This document shows positions 27,153-36,335 of a stretch of DNA of 64,000 nucleotides, piece by piece. The stretch's first letter is position 1. Each line of letters opens with the position of its first letter. The DNA comes from Acidobacteriota bacterium (lineage in GTDB: Bacteria; Acidobacteriota; Vicinamibacteria; Vicinamibacterales; UBA2999): positions 1-64,000 of the forward strand of contig JAKFYH010000012.1 in assembly GCA_021730945.1 (NCBI GenBank), given 5' to 3'. The notes below the pieces were generated by a model. The model had not been told where the DNA came from, searched no databases, and worked only from the letters and a program-made list of their open reading frames with translations. A program made the translations under genes and the position numbers.

Positions 27153-28721
27153 ATGCGATTTGAGTTCGTCGTCCGGTCCGGCAAAGAGGCCGGGCGGTCC
27201 GTGGTGCTCGCGACCGGACAAACCATCGCCCTGGGGCGCCTCAAGGATTGTGACGTGGTCGTGGATGACGAGGCCGCCTCGCGGCGGCACTGCACGGTCA
27301 CGGCGCGCGCGGAGGTGTGCGTGGTTGCCGACCTGCAATCGGCCAACGGCACCTTCGTCAACGAGCGCCGTATCACCACCACCGAACTGGCCAAGGGCGA
27401 CAAGGTTCGCATCGGCTCGACCGTGCTCGAGCTGATCGACGTCAACGTGCCCGGCACGGCGGTGCGCGGCATGCACAGCACCACCTCGCTCAGCCTGGTC
27501 GAAGCCAGCAGCCAGACCATGGTGCAGCGCGCGGTCGATCCGACCAAGCTCGAGTTTTTGTCGCAGGTCTCCAAGCGCAAGGACGAGGCCGGCCTGCTGG
27601 CGTCGGCGCAGAAGTACCTCACCACGCTGCACAAGGTGTCGGAGATCCTGTCGCGCGCCAGCAGCGTCGAAGCGCTGTTTGATTCCATCCTGATGGCCAT
27701 CCTCGAGGTCAGCGGCGGCGATCGGGCCGCCATCCTCATGCGCCCCTCCGAGGGTGAGGGTGCCGAGGTCGACCTGGTAGCAGTGCGGACCAAGGACGGC
27801 GGCGCCGGCGGCGCGGTGACCTTGTCGCGCACGGTGGTCAAGGACGTGCTGGACAAGGGCATTTCGGTCTTCACCGACGATGCGCTCGCCGACGAGCGCT
27901 ACGGCGGCGGCGAAAGCATCGTCCGGCAGCGCATTCGCTCGGTGATGTGCGCGCCGATGCGGACCACCGACCAGATTCTCGGCGTGCTGTATGTCGACAG
28001 CCAGGTGGCCCGCGAGTTCAGCGAGGCCGAACTGGAGTTGCTGGCGGCGGTGGGCAACCAGGCCGGCATTGCGCTGCACCGCGCGCGCCTGATGGCCGAG
28101 GTCGAGCGGCTGTTCCTCGACGTCATGAAGGCGATCGCCTCGATCATCGACGCCAAGGACGGCTACACCCACAAGCACTCGGAGCGGGTCGCGGCCTTCG
28201 GCGTGCGGCTGGCCCATCACCTGGGCTTCGACGCCGACAGCCGGGCGGTGGTGGAGCTGTCGGGCCTGCTGCACGATGTCGGCAAGATTGGCGTGCCCGA
28301 CGCCATCCTCAACAAGCCTGGCAAGCTGACCGATTCCGAGTTCGGCGAGATGCGCCTGCATCCGCTGCACGGCGCCCGCATCCTGTCGAACATCCAGAGC
28401 CAGAAAGTGGTGAACCTGCTGCCGGGCGTGAAGTATCACCACGAGCGCTGGGACGGCAAAGGTTATCCGGAAGGCCTGGCCGGCGAGAGCATCCCGCTGC
28501 TCGGCCGCCTGCTCGGCGTCGCCGACTTCCTCGACGCGCTGACCTCGGATCGCTCCTACCGCAAGGGCCTGCCGCTCGAAGAAGCGCTGGCCATGGTGAT
28601 TGAGCTCGAAGGCAAGGCGTTCGATCCGGTGGTGGTCAAGGCCGCGGTCGAACTGCACGCCAAGGGCGAGCTGGCGCTGCCGACCGCGCCCAATCCCGAC
28701 CCCCTGAAGGTGGGCGGCTAG
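27153..28721 (+). CDS. FHA-GAF-HD-GYP signalling protein
   Basis: A 522-residue cytoplasmic signalling protein. The FHA domain (about 5-90; GRLKDCDVVVDD, SRRHC, SANGTFVN) reads phosphothreonine. The GAF domain (about 150-310; VMCAPMRTTDQILGVLYVDS) senses a small ligand. The HD-GYP domain (about 325-505) is intact: HSERVAAF, LLHDVGKIGVPD, HHERWDGKGYPEGL, so it should hydrolyse cyclic-di-GMP. TATCAT lies 6 nt before the ATG with no Shine-Dalgarno. Its stop shares the CTAG palindrome with the convergent gene. Confidence 0.92.
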   Translation: MRFEFVVRSGKEAGRSVVLATGQTIALGRLKDCDVVVDDEAASRRHCTVTARAEVCVVADLQSANGTFVNERRITTTELAKGDKVRIGSTVLELIDVNVPGTAVRGMHSTTSLSLVEASSQTMVQRAVDPTKLEFLSQVSKRKDEAGLLASAQKYLTTLHKVSEILSRASSVEALFDSILMAILEVSGGDRAAILMRPSEGEGAEVDLVAVRTKDGGAGGAVTLSRTVVKDVLDKGISVFTDDALADERYGGGESIVRQRIRSVMCAPMRTTDQILGVLYVDSQVAREFSEAELELLAAVGNQAGIALHRARLMAEVERLFLDVMKAIASIIDAKDGYTHKHSERVAAFGVRLAHHLGFDADSRAVVELSGLLHDVGKIGVPDAILNKPGKLTDSEFGEMRLHPLHGARILSNIQSQKVVNLLPGVKYHHERWDGKGYPEGLAGESIPLLGRLLGVADFLDALTSDRSYRKGLPLEEALAMVIELEGKAFDPVVVKAAVELHAKGELALPTAPNPDPLKVGG

Positions 28722-29491
28722 CGGGGTTTTGACACGAACAAGCTGCGCGCCGTCAGGGCGTCGGGCCTGAGGCTTGACGCCTTGGCCAGGCGCTTGACGA
28801 TCGGCGGCAGGTCGACCCGCAACTTCCATTCGTCGGCGCGCCCGCCCATGAGCAGGAACGCCGCCGCCCACTCTTCCCACCACGGCGAAATCCGCAGCGA
28901 GATCGGCTCGACAATCAGCACCGCGGCACCGCGTGCGGTGGCCGCCTGCAATTCGCGCAGCAGGTCGTCGCGTTCGGCCGGCTTCAGCTCGTTGACCACG
29001 AAGGCGCCGACCACGAACGTGGCGTGATCGGGAATCCGGGTGCGGCCGGCAAAGCCGCGCCGGGCCTCGCCCTGGAGGCCGAGCGCGCGATAGGTGAAGC
29101 GGGCCTCATCGAGTGTCCACGGATGGGTGTCGATGCCGACCACCCGCGAGCGCGGCGTGGTGAGGGTGGCCACGGCAGCGCCGGCGACACCGGTGCCGCA
29201 GCCCAGGTCGAGTACGAGCCCCGGCGCGAGCCGCGCGGCGTCGCTGGCCGCGGTCAGCCGCTCGGTTATCGCGCGGATCAACTCGAAATGAATGGGACCG
29301 TAGTAGAGGGCAAAGGCGGCGCGTTTGCCGGCGCCATCGAGCGCGCGGTGATCGGCGAGCGCGCTTTCGCGGCGCTCGACGTAGGCCGACGACAGTGCCC
29401 GCAGCGCCCGCGTGACCTCGCTGAAGCGGAGATTGGCAAAGTGCCGCGCCTCGAGTTCGCGCAACCAGTCGTCAACCTGTACTTCAATCAT
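28718..29491 (-). CDS. class I SAM-dependent methyltransferase
   Basis: A 257-residue cytoplasmic methyltransferase. The AdoMet site is VLDLGCGTGVAGAA (about residue 95), with the acidic loop VVGIDTHPW and post-motif VGAFVVNELKPAER. An N-terminal helical part (EARHFANLRFSEVTRALRAL) precedes the Rossmann domain. The layout recalls Rsm22-like ribosome-associated methyltransferases, but zinc-binding cysteines are missing, so the substrate stays open. I start at Met 29491 (MIEVQVDDWL); Met 29503 is an alternative. Confidence 0.75.
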   Translation of the reverse strand: MIEVQVDDWLRELEARHFANLRFSEVTRALRALSSAYVERRESALADHRALDGAGKRAAFALYYGPIHFELIRAITERLTAASDAARLAPGLVLDLGCGTGVAGAAVATLTTPRSRVVGIDTHPWTLDEARFTYRALGLQGEARRGFAGRTRIPDHATFVVGAFVVNELKPAERDDLLRELQAATARGAAVLIVEPISLRISPWWEEWAAAFLLMGGRADEWKLRVDLPPIVKRLAKASSLRPDALTARSLFVSKPR

Positions 29492-29556
29492 CCAGTCAGC
29501 CAATCATCAAACAGCAATCAGCCGTTCACCAAATCACGAATTCACTAATTGAAGAA

Positions 29557-29632
29557 TGGGGTGAGTGACGGGATTCGAACCCGCGACGGCCGGATCCACA
29601 ATCCGGGGCTCTACCCCTGAGCTACACTCACC
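29557..29632 (-). tRNA. tRNA-His (anticodon GTG)
   Basis: On the minus strand the acceptor is GTGAGTG/CACTCAC with the extra G(-1) opposite C73 that marks tRNA-His. Other arms: D arm GCTC...GAGC, anticodon stem CCGGA/TCCGG with loop TTGTGGA (GTG), and T arm CGGGTTCGAATCCCG. CCA is encoded. A TACAAT box lies at 29651-29656. Confidence 0.96.
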
Positions 29633-29670
29633 ATGGGGTCGGAGTTCATGATTGTAGCAAATTTCGAGGC

Positions 29671-30396
29671 ATGATCCCTTTTTTGGGTCCCGCCGACCCC
29701 TTTCCACCGGTGGCCGAGGCGCTCGACGAGCCCGACGGGTTACTGGCGGCCGGCGCCGACTTGTCGCCGCAGCGGCTGATTGACGCCTATCGCCAGGGCA
29801 TCTTCCCGTGGTTTAACGACGGCGATCCGATTTTGTGGTGGTCGCCCGACCCGCGCGTGGTGCTGGCGCCACGCGCCTTCCACGTCTCGCACTCCCTGAA
29901 GAAGCGGCTGCGACAACGCCGTTTCTCAGTGACAATCGATACCGCGTTTGCCGCCGTGCTCGACGCCTGCGCGGCGCCGCGGCCAGACGAAGGCGGTACC
30001 TGGCTGACCGCGACGATGAAGCAGGCCTACCTGGCACTGCACCGCGCCGGTCTGGCTCATTCGATGGAAGTGTGGATGGACGGCGAGCTGGCCGGAGGCA
30101 TTTACGGCGTGGCGCTGGGCCGGATGTTCTTCGGCGAGTCCATGTTCTCTCGCCGCACCGACGGCTCGAAGATTGCGCTGGCCGTCCTGGCGGCGCAGCT
30201 CGATCGCTGGGGCTTCCCGTGGATCGACTGCCAGATGGAGACCGAGCACTTGCTGTCGCTCGGCGCCACCGCCGTACCGCGGCAGCGCTTTGTGGCGGAA
30301 CTGGCACGGCTGATCCAGGAGCCGGCGCCGGGTTGGACGCTCGACCGCGACCTGGCGGCGCCGCCGGCCGGCGGCGGCCGTTCCCCGTCCGGCTGA
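29671..30396 (+). CDS. aat: leucyl/phenylalanyl-tRNA--protein transferase
   Basis: A 241-residue cytoplasmic enzyme that adds Leu or Phe from tRNA to proteins with N-terminal Arg or Lys, marking them for ClpS-ClpAP. The family pattern is complete: DGLLAAGADLSPQRLIDAYRQGIFPWF, ILWWSPDPR, HVSHSLKKRLRQ, GTWLTATMKQAYLALHRAGLAHS, GGIYGVALGRMFFGESMFS, and FPWIDCQMETEHLLSLGA. It is followed after 21 nt by clpS and clpA, so the full bacterial N-degron pathway is encoded in order. Confidence 0.95.
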   Translation: MIPFLGPADPFPPVAEALDEPDGLLAAGADLSPQRLIDAYRQGIFPWFNDGDPILWWSPDPRVVLAPRAFHVSHSLKKRLRQRRFSVTIDTAFAAVLDACAAPRPDEGGTWLTATMKQAYLALHRAGLAHSMEVWMDGELAGGIYGVALGRMFFGESMFSRRTDGSKIALAVLAAQLDRWGFPWIDCQMETEHLLSLGATAVPRQRFVAELARLIQEPAPGWTLDRDLAAPPAGGGRSPSG

Positions 30397-30405
30397 TCCC
30401 CGCAG

Positions 30406-30411
30406 TATTAT
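30406..30411 (+). promoter_or_regulatory. -10 box of clpS-clpA, probably leaderless
   Basis: TATTAT ends 6 nt before the GTG start at 30418; no Shine-Dalgarno is present. It indicates that clpS-clpA may be transcribed independently of aat. Confidence 0.45.
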
Positions 30412-30417
30412 CAGAGC

Positions 30418-30750
30418 GTGGCTGTGCCGAAGACTGCGGACGGGGTCCAGACCGAGTCCCGCGCCGACGAGCGAGTGGAGCACCCGCGCCTGTGGCGCGT
30501 CCTGCTGCACAACGACGACTACACCACCCAGGAGTTCGTGGTGTGGGTGCTTGAGACCGTCTTCAACCTGCCGTCGGCGGAGGCCTTCTCGGTGATGATG
30601 CACGTGCACCAGGCCGGGGTTGGCGTGGCCGGCCACTTTACCCGCGATGTCGCCGAAACCAAGGTCAAGGCCACCCAGACACTGGCCGAGCAGCACGAGT
30701 TCCCGTTGCTGGTCACGATCGAACCCGACCCCGAGGGAGCCCGCGCATGA
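30418..30750 (+). CDS. clpS: ATP-dependent Clp protease adaptor ClpS
   Basis: A 110-residue adaptor that binds N-degron residues and hands substrates to ClpA. After a flexible 25-residue tail it shows the ClpS core: LWRVLLHNDDYTTQEFVVWVLETVF, AFSVMMHVHQAGVGVAGHFTRDVAETKV and a final strand FPLLVTIEPD. The NDDYT motif and the His of VMMHVHQ that form the pocket are present. It starts at GTG and overlaps clpA (ATGA). Confidence 0.95.
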   Translation: MAVPKTADGVQTESRADERVEHPRLWRVLLHNDDYTTQEFVVWVLETVFNLPSAEAFSVMMHVHQAGVGVAGHFTRDVAETKVKATQTLAEQHEFPLLVTIEPDPEGARA

Positions 30751-32993
30751 GCCGCACGCCCGTCCCGTTCGCCCCCGACACGCTCGAGAGCATCCGGCGC
30801 GCCTTCCGCGTCGCGGCCGATCGCCGGCACGACCTGGTCAGCCTGGAGCACATGCTGCACGCGTTGATCGAGGATCAGCAGGCCCGCGCGATTCTGGGCG
30901 CCTGCCGCGTCGACCTGGTGGCGTTGCGCAAGGACCTGGAAGAAGTCCTCGATCGCGCGTTTACGCCGGTGCCGGGACGCAAGGCGGTCAAGCCCGAATC
31001 CACCCTCGGCTTCGATCGCGTAGTCGAGCGCTCGGTGGTGCACGCCGCTTCGTCGAGCGCGCAGCAGGTGGAGAGCGGCGCGCTGCTGGTCTTCCTGCTG
31101 CAGGAAGAAGACAGCCACGCCGCCTACTTCCTGCGCAAGCAGGGCGTCGATCGGCTCACGCTGTTGCGAGCCATCTCGCACGGTGGCGATCAGGACGGCG
31201 CGCTGGCGCCCGACGGCGGCGAGGCCGGCGTGGCGAGGGACCCACTCGAGGCCTACGCCACCGACCTGGTCGCCAAGGCCGCGGCCGGTGGGATCGATCC
31301 GCTGATCGGCCGCCACCTGGAACTCGAGCGGATGATCCAGGTCCTCTGCCGCCGCCGCAAGAACAACCCGCTGCTGGTCGGCGAGCCCGGTGTCGGCAAG
31401 ACGGCGCTGGCCGAAGGACTTGCCCTGCGCATTCACCAGGACGATGTGCCGGCGCCGCTCAAGGGGATCCGGGTGTTCGCGCTCGACATGGGGTCGCTCG
31501 TGGCCGGCACGCGCTACCGCGGCGACTTCGAAGAGCGGGTCAAGCAGGTGCTCGATGCGCTGGCCAAGCACCAGCACGCCATCCTGTTCATTGACGAAAT
31601 TCACACCATGGTCGGCGCCGGTTCGGCCTCAGGCGGGACCATGGATGCCGGCAACCTGCTGAAGCCGGCGCTGGCATCGGGGGCGCTGCGCTGCATCGGG
31701 TCGTCGACGTTCGCCGACGTGAAGCAGTCGTTCGACAAGGACCGGGCATTGTCGCGACGGTTCCAGAAGATCGAAGTGCTCGAGCCGTCGGCGGCCGAGA
31801 CCATGGAGATTCTCAAGGGCCTCAAGGACTCGTACGAGAAACACCACGGCGTGACCTACACGGACGAGGCGATCGAGGCGGCGGTGACGTTGTCGACCCG
31901 GCACCTGAAGGATCTGCACCTGCCCGACAAGGCCATCGACGTGTTGGATGAGGCCGGCGCGGCGCTGAAGCTGGCACCGCCGCCGTCCCCGATCCCTGAT
32001 CCCCGATCCCTGATCGTCACCGTCGCCGATGTCGAACGCATTGTCGCCAAGATGGCGCGGGTGCCGGTGCAGGCGGTGTCGAGCGACGACAAGGTGGCGC
32101 TCAAGAACATCGAGAGCGAGCTGCGCGCCGCCATTTTCGGGCAGGACGCGGCAATCGATGAAGTGGCGTCGGCCATCAAGCTGTCGCGCTCGGGACTGCG
32201 CGCCGCCGATAAGCCGATGGGCAGCTTCCTGTTTGCCGGCCCTACCGGCGTTGGCAAGACCGAACTGGCGCGGCAACTGGCCCGCGTGCTCAAGGTTGAG
32301 TTCCTGCGCTTCGACATGTCGGAGTACATGGAGAAGCACGCGGTGTCGCGGCTGATCGGCGCGCCGCCGGGCTATGTCGGCTACGAAGAGGGCGGGCTGC
32401 TGATCGATGCCGTCCGCAAGGCGCCGCACGCCGTGCTGCTGCTCGATGAAATCGAGAAGGCGCATCCGGACCTGTTCGCCATCCTGCTGCAGGTGATGGA
32501 TCACGCCACGCTCACCGACACCCACGGCCGGCACGCCGACTTCCGCCATGTGATCCTGATCATGACCACCAACGCCGGCGCCCGCGATCTGTCGGGCCGC
32601 CGCATGGGCTTCAAGGAAGCCGGCGAGGGCTCCAAGGCAACCGGCGTGCTGGAGCGGATGTTCGCGCCGGAGTTCCGCAACCGGCTGGATGCCACCGTGC
32701 ACTTCCTGCCGCTCGGCGCCCGCGAGATTGAGCTGGTGGTCGACAAGCACGTCGATGAGTTGCGCGCGCTGGTGGCCGGCCGCAAGATTCAAATCGACCT
32801 CACCCCCGCCGCGCGGGCGTGGCTGGCGGAAAAAGGCTTCGACCGCGCCTTCGGCGCCCGGCCGATGGCGCGGCTGGTGGAGAAGTCGATCAAGAAGCCG
32901 CTGTCGGAATTGCTGCTGTTTGGCGAAGTTCCAGATGGCGGCCGCATTGTCGTGGACGTCCACGATGGGCACCTGCGCGTCACCCAGATGTAG
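30747..32993 (+). CDS. clpA: ATP-dependent Clp protease ATP-binding subunit ClpA
   Basis: A 748-residue AAA+ unfoldase. An N-terminal Clp_N domain (1-145) binds ClpS. The D1 module has Walker [11 protein letters not shown] (about residue 211) and Walker B ILFIDEIH, and D2 has [10 protein letters not shown] (about 497) and [12 protein letters not shown]. There is no ClpB-type coiled-coil middle domain, and an MGF tripeptide ([11 protein letters not shown]) occupies the ClpP-docking loop, so ClpA rather than ClpB. The D1-D2 linker includes a duplicated 14-nt repeat. No clpP is in the window. Confidence 0.95.
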   Translation: MSRTPVPFAPDTLESIRRAFRVAADRRHDLVSLEHMLHALIEDQQARAILGACRVDLVALRKDLEEVLDRAFTPVPGRKAVKPESTLGFDRVVERSVVHAASSSAQQVESGALLVFLLQEEDSHAAYFLRKQGVDRLTLLRAISHGGDQDGALAPDGGEAGVARDPLEAYATDLVAKAAAGGIDPLIGRHLELERMIQVLCRRRKNNPLLVGEPGVGKTALAEGLALRIHQDDVPAPLKGIRVFALDMGSLVAGTRYRGDFEERVKQVLDALAKHQHAILFIDEIHTMVGAGSASGGTMDAGNLLKPALASGALRCIGSSTFADVKQSFDKDRALSRRFQKIEVLEPSAAETMEILKGLKDSYEKHHGVTYTDEAIEAAVTLSTRHLKDLHLPDKAIDVLDEAGAALKLAPPPSPIPDPRSLIVTVADVERIVAKMARVPVQAVSSDDKVALKNIESELRAAIFGQDAAIDEVASAIKLSRSGLRAADKPMGSFLFAGPTGVGKTELARQLARVLKVEFLRFDMSEYMEKHAVSRLIGAPPGYVGYEEGGLLIDAVRKAPHAVLLLDEIEKAHPDLFAILLQVMDHATLTDTHGRHADFRHVILIMTTNAGARDLSGRRMGFKEAGEGSKATGVLERMFAPEFRNRLDATVHFLPLGAREIELVVDKHVDELRALVAGRKIQIDLTPAARAWLAEKGFDRAFGARPMARLVEKSIKKPLSELLLFGEVPDGGRIVVDVHDGHLRVTQM
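31986..32014. repeat. two 14-nt units (CCCGATCCCTGATC) in the clpA linker
   Basis: CCCGATCCCTGATC is repeated head to tail in frame, encoding part of [11 protein letters not shown] between the two ATPase modules. Confidence 0.6.
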
Positions 32994-33043
32994 TTGCCCG
33001 TCGTGGCCTTGACAGCAAGCTGACAAAATGTAAGAGTGGCGCC

Positions 33044-33355
33044 GTGACCGACCCACGGCTGCCCTCGATGTCGCGGACCGAGTCGCTGGTGATGGCCCTG
33101 CTGGGTCGTGCCGAGCGATACGGCCTGGAACTGGTGGACGCTTCTGGCGGGACGCTCAAGCGCGGATCCGTCTATGTGACGCTGGCCCGGATGGAAGAGA
33201 AGGGCTTCGTCGATTCCTGGCAGGAAGAGCGCGAGCCTGGCGCCAGCGGCCTGCCGCGCCGCCTCTATCGCGCCACCCCCTATGGCCTGAAGGTGCACGA
33301 AGCGTTCGCCACCCTGCGCGAAGCGCTCGCCTTGAAGCCGGCGGAGGCGCAATGA
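33044..33355 (+). CDS. PadR-like winged-helix regulator
   Basis: A 103-residue regulator. Visible PadR features: RTESLVMALLGRAERYGLELVDASGGTLKRGSVYVTLARMEEKGFVDSW, followed by the wing LPRRLYRATPYGLKVHEAF. It starts at GTG (an ATG at 33068 is an alternative); TTGACA is at 33009-33014, and the -10 is poor. Its stop overlaps the next gene (ATGA). It heads a run of four tightly packed genes ending in an ABC-2 exporter and likely regulates it. Confidence 0.82.
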   Translation: MTDPRLPSMSRTESLVMALLGRAERYGLELVDASGGTLKRGSVYVTLARMEEKGFVDSWQEEREPGASGLPRRLYRATPYGLKVHEAFATLREALALKPAEAQ

Positions 33356-33738
33356 CGTTCGAATCCGGCGTCCTGGCGTTCGCGGAGCGGTTCCTGTCCG
33401 ACCGTACCGCTCAACTGATCGTGGCGCCGGCGTTGGCCGACCTGCAGTTTGCCGGCCGGACGTCGCGGTCGCGTCAAGTATCGGACCGGGCGGCCGTGCT
33501 CCGGGCGGTCGCCGGCGGGCTGTGCGACGAACTGGCGGGCGCGTCCGGGCACTTTGTCCTGCTGACGCTGGTGCCCGCCACGTACTTCGTGACCATGCTG
33601 GTCATGTTTGTCGATTTCTTCACCACGTTGACCGGCGCCGCCATGGGCGCCTCGCTGGTCGTGATCGCGCTGCTGTCGCTGGCCCCGGCGATGATTTGCT
33701 GCTGGCCTGAGCGGCGCCGCGTGCCGCGGATCGACTGA
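33352..33738 (+). CDS. small membrane protein of the ABC-2 operon
   Basis: A 128-residue protein with two hydrophobic segments at about residues 68-90 (FVLLTLVPATYFVTMLVMFVDFF) and 95-115 (AAMGASLVVIALLSLAPAMICC). The cytoplasmic N-terminus (FAERFLSDRTAQLIVAPALADLQF) resembles the prefix found on some acidobacterial permeases. The ATG overlaps the regulator's stop and the next gene starts 7 nt downstream. Probably an accessory subunit; not a known family. Confidence 0.65.
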   Translation: MTFESGVLAFAERFLSDRTAQLIVAPALADLQFAGRTSRSRQVSDRAAVLRAVAGGLCDELAGASGHFVLLTLVPATYFVTMLVMFVDFFTTLTGAAMGASLVVIALLSLAPAMICCWPERRRVPRID

Positions 33739-33745
33739 GCCGGCC

Positions 33746-34522
33746 GTGCGCGATCTCCACGCCCATCGGCTGACGAAGCATTACTTCGGCGTGCGGGTCG
33801 TCAAGGACGTGGAGTTCACGCTGCGTCCGGGCGAGATCGTCGGTTACCTCGGCCCCAACGGCTCGGGCAAGACGACGACGGCGAAGATGCTGGCGGGCTT
33901 GCTCGAACCCTCGACCGGGACGGTCGAGTACGGCGGCCGCGACATCCGCGACGACCTCGTGGCCTTTCGGCGCGAGCTCGGTTACATCCCCGAAGAGCCG
34001 TACCTGTATCCGTTTCTCTCCGGCAGCGAATACCTGCAACTGGTCGGCCGCCTGCGGGAAATGCCTGAAGCGCTGCTGACCAGGAAGATCGAGGGTTTCC
34101 TCGACGTGTTCGGCCTGCGATCGGCCGCCGATCAAGCCATTGCCTCGTACTCGAAGGGCATGCGGCAGAAGATTGTCATCTCGGCCGCGCTCCTGCACGA
34201 CCCCTCGGTCGTACTCTTCGACGAACCCGAGACCGGCCTCGATGTGGCGACCACGCTGATGCTGCGCCATCTGGTGCGGTTGCTGGCCGCGCGTGGCAAG
34301 GCGATTCTCTACAGCTCACACATCCTGGAAGTGGTGGAGCGGGTCTGCGACAAGGTGATCGTGCTCCACAAGGGCGAAGTGGTGGCCGACGACTCCATTG
34401 CCAACCTGCGCACGCTGCTGTCGCGCAACTCACTCGAGGGCGTGTTCTCGGAACTGGTCATTCGCGAAGACCCCGAGCGGCTGGCGCGCGACCTGGCCGG
34501 TATCTCGGCCCTGGGAGAATAG
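33746..34522 (+). CDS. ABC transporter ATP-binding protein
   Basis: A 258-residue ATPase of the ABC-2/CcmA type. Walker A is GPNGSGKTTTAK, the Q-loop region GYIPEEPYLYPFLSG, the signature YSKGMRQKI (SKGM in place of SGGQ, as in many ABC-2 ATPases), Walker B VVLFDEPETGLD and the switch His in YSSHILEVVERV. It starts at GTG. The stop is directly followed by the GTG of the permease gene without a gap. Confidence 0.93.
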   Translation: MRDLHAHRLTKHYFGVRVVKDVEFTLRPGEIVGYLGPNGSGKTTTAKMLAGLLEPSTGTVEYGGRDIRDDLVAFRRELGYIPEEPYLYPFLSGSEYLQLVGRLREMPEALLTRKIEGFLDVFGLRSAADQAIASYSKGMRQKIVISAALLHDPSVVLFDEPETGLDVATTLMLRHLVRLLAARGKAILYSSHILEVVERVCDKVIVLHKGEVVADDSIANLRTLLSRNSLEGVFSELVIREDPERLARDLAGISALGE

Positions 34523-36283
34523 GTGACCGGCGCCCGCCTGCAGACGCCCTACCGCCAGCTGACCCGGCTGTTCCTGCGGCAGTTTCTCGAGAACGACCTG
34601 ATTTCGCCCGACGCCGATCGCTTGCAGTTGCTGGCCGTGGTCGGCGGCATGGTCGTGTCGCTGACGCTGTTTGCCTGCACGTTCATGTCGTTCACTTACG
34701 TCGGCGCCATGCTGACGCCGGGGCAGACGGCAGTGCGCTCGCTCGACGACAAGTTCTTCTACCTGGCGCTGGCCATGCTGGCCACCGCGCTGGTCGCCGC
34801 CTCGCAGTGGGACGTGCTTGCAATTGACTCGCGCGACGCCGCCATTCTCGAGCCACTGCCGATTCCGCCCGGCACCATCCGGCGCGCCAAGCTGACGGCC
34901 GTCGCCGTCCTCGGGGCCGCGGTGGCGGTCACGGTCAACCTGGCGCCAAGTATTTTGTTCCCGTGGCTGCTGGTGTTCGGGTTCAGGCAGATCAGCATGA
35001 TCGGGCTGCTGCAACTCAACCTCACCCATGCGGTGGTCACGGTTGCCGCGGCGGCGTTTGGCTATTTCACGGTGATCGCGTGCCGGGAGATGCTGGCCGC
35101 CCTGTTCGGACCTCGCGGTTTCACCCGCGTCTCGCCGTGGGCACAGGGCGCGCTCATCGTGCTGTTGGGCAGCGCGTTGCTGCTGCTGGCACCCGCCTCG
35201 GATGGCATCGCCCGGCGCGGATTCGACGGGTGGCGGGCTCACTCGCCGCCGATGTGGTTCCTCGGAATCTACGAGGCGACGTCGGGCGGCATCATTGCCG
35301 ACCTGCCACGCCGCCGCATGACGCCGCGACAGGCGAACAACGATCGCATCACCAGCCGGCTTTATGCCGAGCGGCGGGCGCAGTTTCCGGCGATGGCCGG
35401 CCGTGCCGGCCTGGCCCTGGTGCTGATGTTGGTATTGGCCATCACGGCCTACGCGTGGAATGCGCGGCAAGTGCCGGCGCTGGCCGCGGCGCTGCCGTCG
35501 GCCACGCGGCGGCGCTGGCGACTGGGCGCGCGGGCCGCCAATGTCCTGCTGGTCCGCGATCCGGCGGCCCGGGCGGGGTTCTATTTCACCTTCGCGGCGC
35601 TCTGGCGCAGCAACACCCATCGCTTGACCCTGGCGGGTGCCGCCGCGGCGGGACTGGCAATGGCGGTGGTCGCGCTTTCGGGCGCCGAGGTGACGCGGTC
35701 AGGAGGGGCCTCGGTGCGGCTCCTCTTGGTGCAGCCGTTGGTTTACGGCGCGCTGCTGGTCGGGTTCCGCCACCTGATCCGCGTGCCTGCCGAACTACGC
35801 GCCAACTGGGGTTTTCAACTGGCCTGGCAGGGCCGCCACCGCGCCTTCACCGAGGGCGTCAAGCGCGCCGCGGTGGTGGCCCTGGTGCTGCCCGCACTGG
35901 CCGTGCTGTGGCCGCTGTTTGCGTTCGCGCTTGGTCCCCGGCTGGCGATTGCACATGCCGCCCTGGGATTGGCCGGCGCGATCGTGCTGCTTGAAGCCGT
36001 GATGTTGCAGTACGACAAGGTGCCGTTCACGTGCACCTACGTGCCCAGCGAGCACGCCAAAGTGATGGCGCCCATCTACACGCTCGCGTTCTTCGTCGGC
36101 CTCTCGGTCTTCGTGCGCCTGCAGCACGCGGCGTTGGCGGGCACGGGCGTGGTGGCCGTTCTCGTCACGCTGGCCGTAGTGTTCGTGGTGCTGCGCCTGA
36201 TCCTGGTCATGCGCCCGCGAGTGCCACCGGTTGAATTTGACGAAGCGCCGGCCGGTTTCCAGGGCCTGGGCCTCAATACCTAG
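34523..36283 (+). CDS. ABC-2-type multi-spanning permease
   Basis: A 586-residue inner-membrane protein with about 12 hydrophobic segments, for example LQLLAVVGGMVVSLTLFACT, LTAVAVLGAAVAVTVNLAPS, LIVLLGSALLLLAPA, LALVLMLVLAITAYAW and VVALVLPALAVLWPLFAFAL. It has no ATPase and is paired with the ATP-binding gene just upstream (zero spacing). The substrate is unknown. The long form suggests a fusion of two six-helix halves, so one chain could pair with an ATPase dimer. Confidence 0.82.
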   Translation: MTGARLQTPYRQLTRLFLRQFLENDLISPDADRLQLLAVVGGMVVSLTLFACTFMSFTYVGAMLTPGQTAVRSLDDKFFYLALAMLATALVAASQWDVLAIDSRDAAILEPLPIPPGTIRRAKLTAVAVLGAAVAVTVNLAPSILFPWLLVFGFRQISMIGLLQLNLTHAVVTVAAAAFGYFTVIACREMLAALFGPRGFTRVSPWAQGALIVLLGSALLLLAPASDGIARRGFDGWRAHSPPMWFLGIYEATSGGIIADLPRRRMTPRQANNDRITSRLYAERRAQFPAMAGRAGLALVLMLVLAITAYAWNARQVPALAAALPSATRRRWRLGARAANVLLVRDPAARAGFYFTFAALWRSNTHRLTLAGAAAAGLAMAVVALSGAEVTRSGGASVRLLLVQPLVYGALLVGFRHLIRVPAELRANWGFQLAWQGRHRAFTEGVKRAAVVALVLPALAVLWPLFAFALGPRLAIAHAALGLAGAIVLLEAVMLQYDKVPFTCTYVPSEHAKVMAPIYTLAFFVGLSVFVRLQHAALAGTGVVAVLVTLAVVFVVLRLILVMRPRVPPVEFDEAPAGFQGLGLNT

Positions 36284-36301
36284 ATCGACGGTCCACCGAA
36301 C

Positions 36302-36329
36302 TTGCCCGGTTTTGCACCGCTCGTATAAT
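36302..36329 (+). promoter_or_regulatory. promoter of the small protein at 36336
   Basis: TTGCCC (36302-36307), a 16-nt spacer and consensus TATAAT (36324-36329) end 6 nt before an ATG lacking a Shine-Dalgarno; CGCTCGTATAAT is identical to the box before the S1/P1 nuclease gene. Confidence 0.6.
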
Positions 36330-36335
36330 TTCGGA

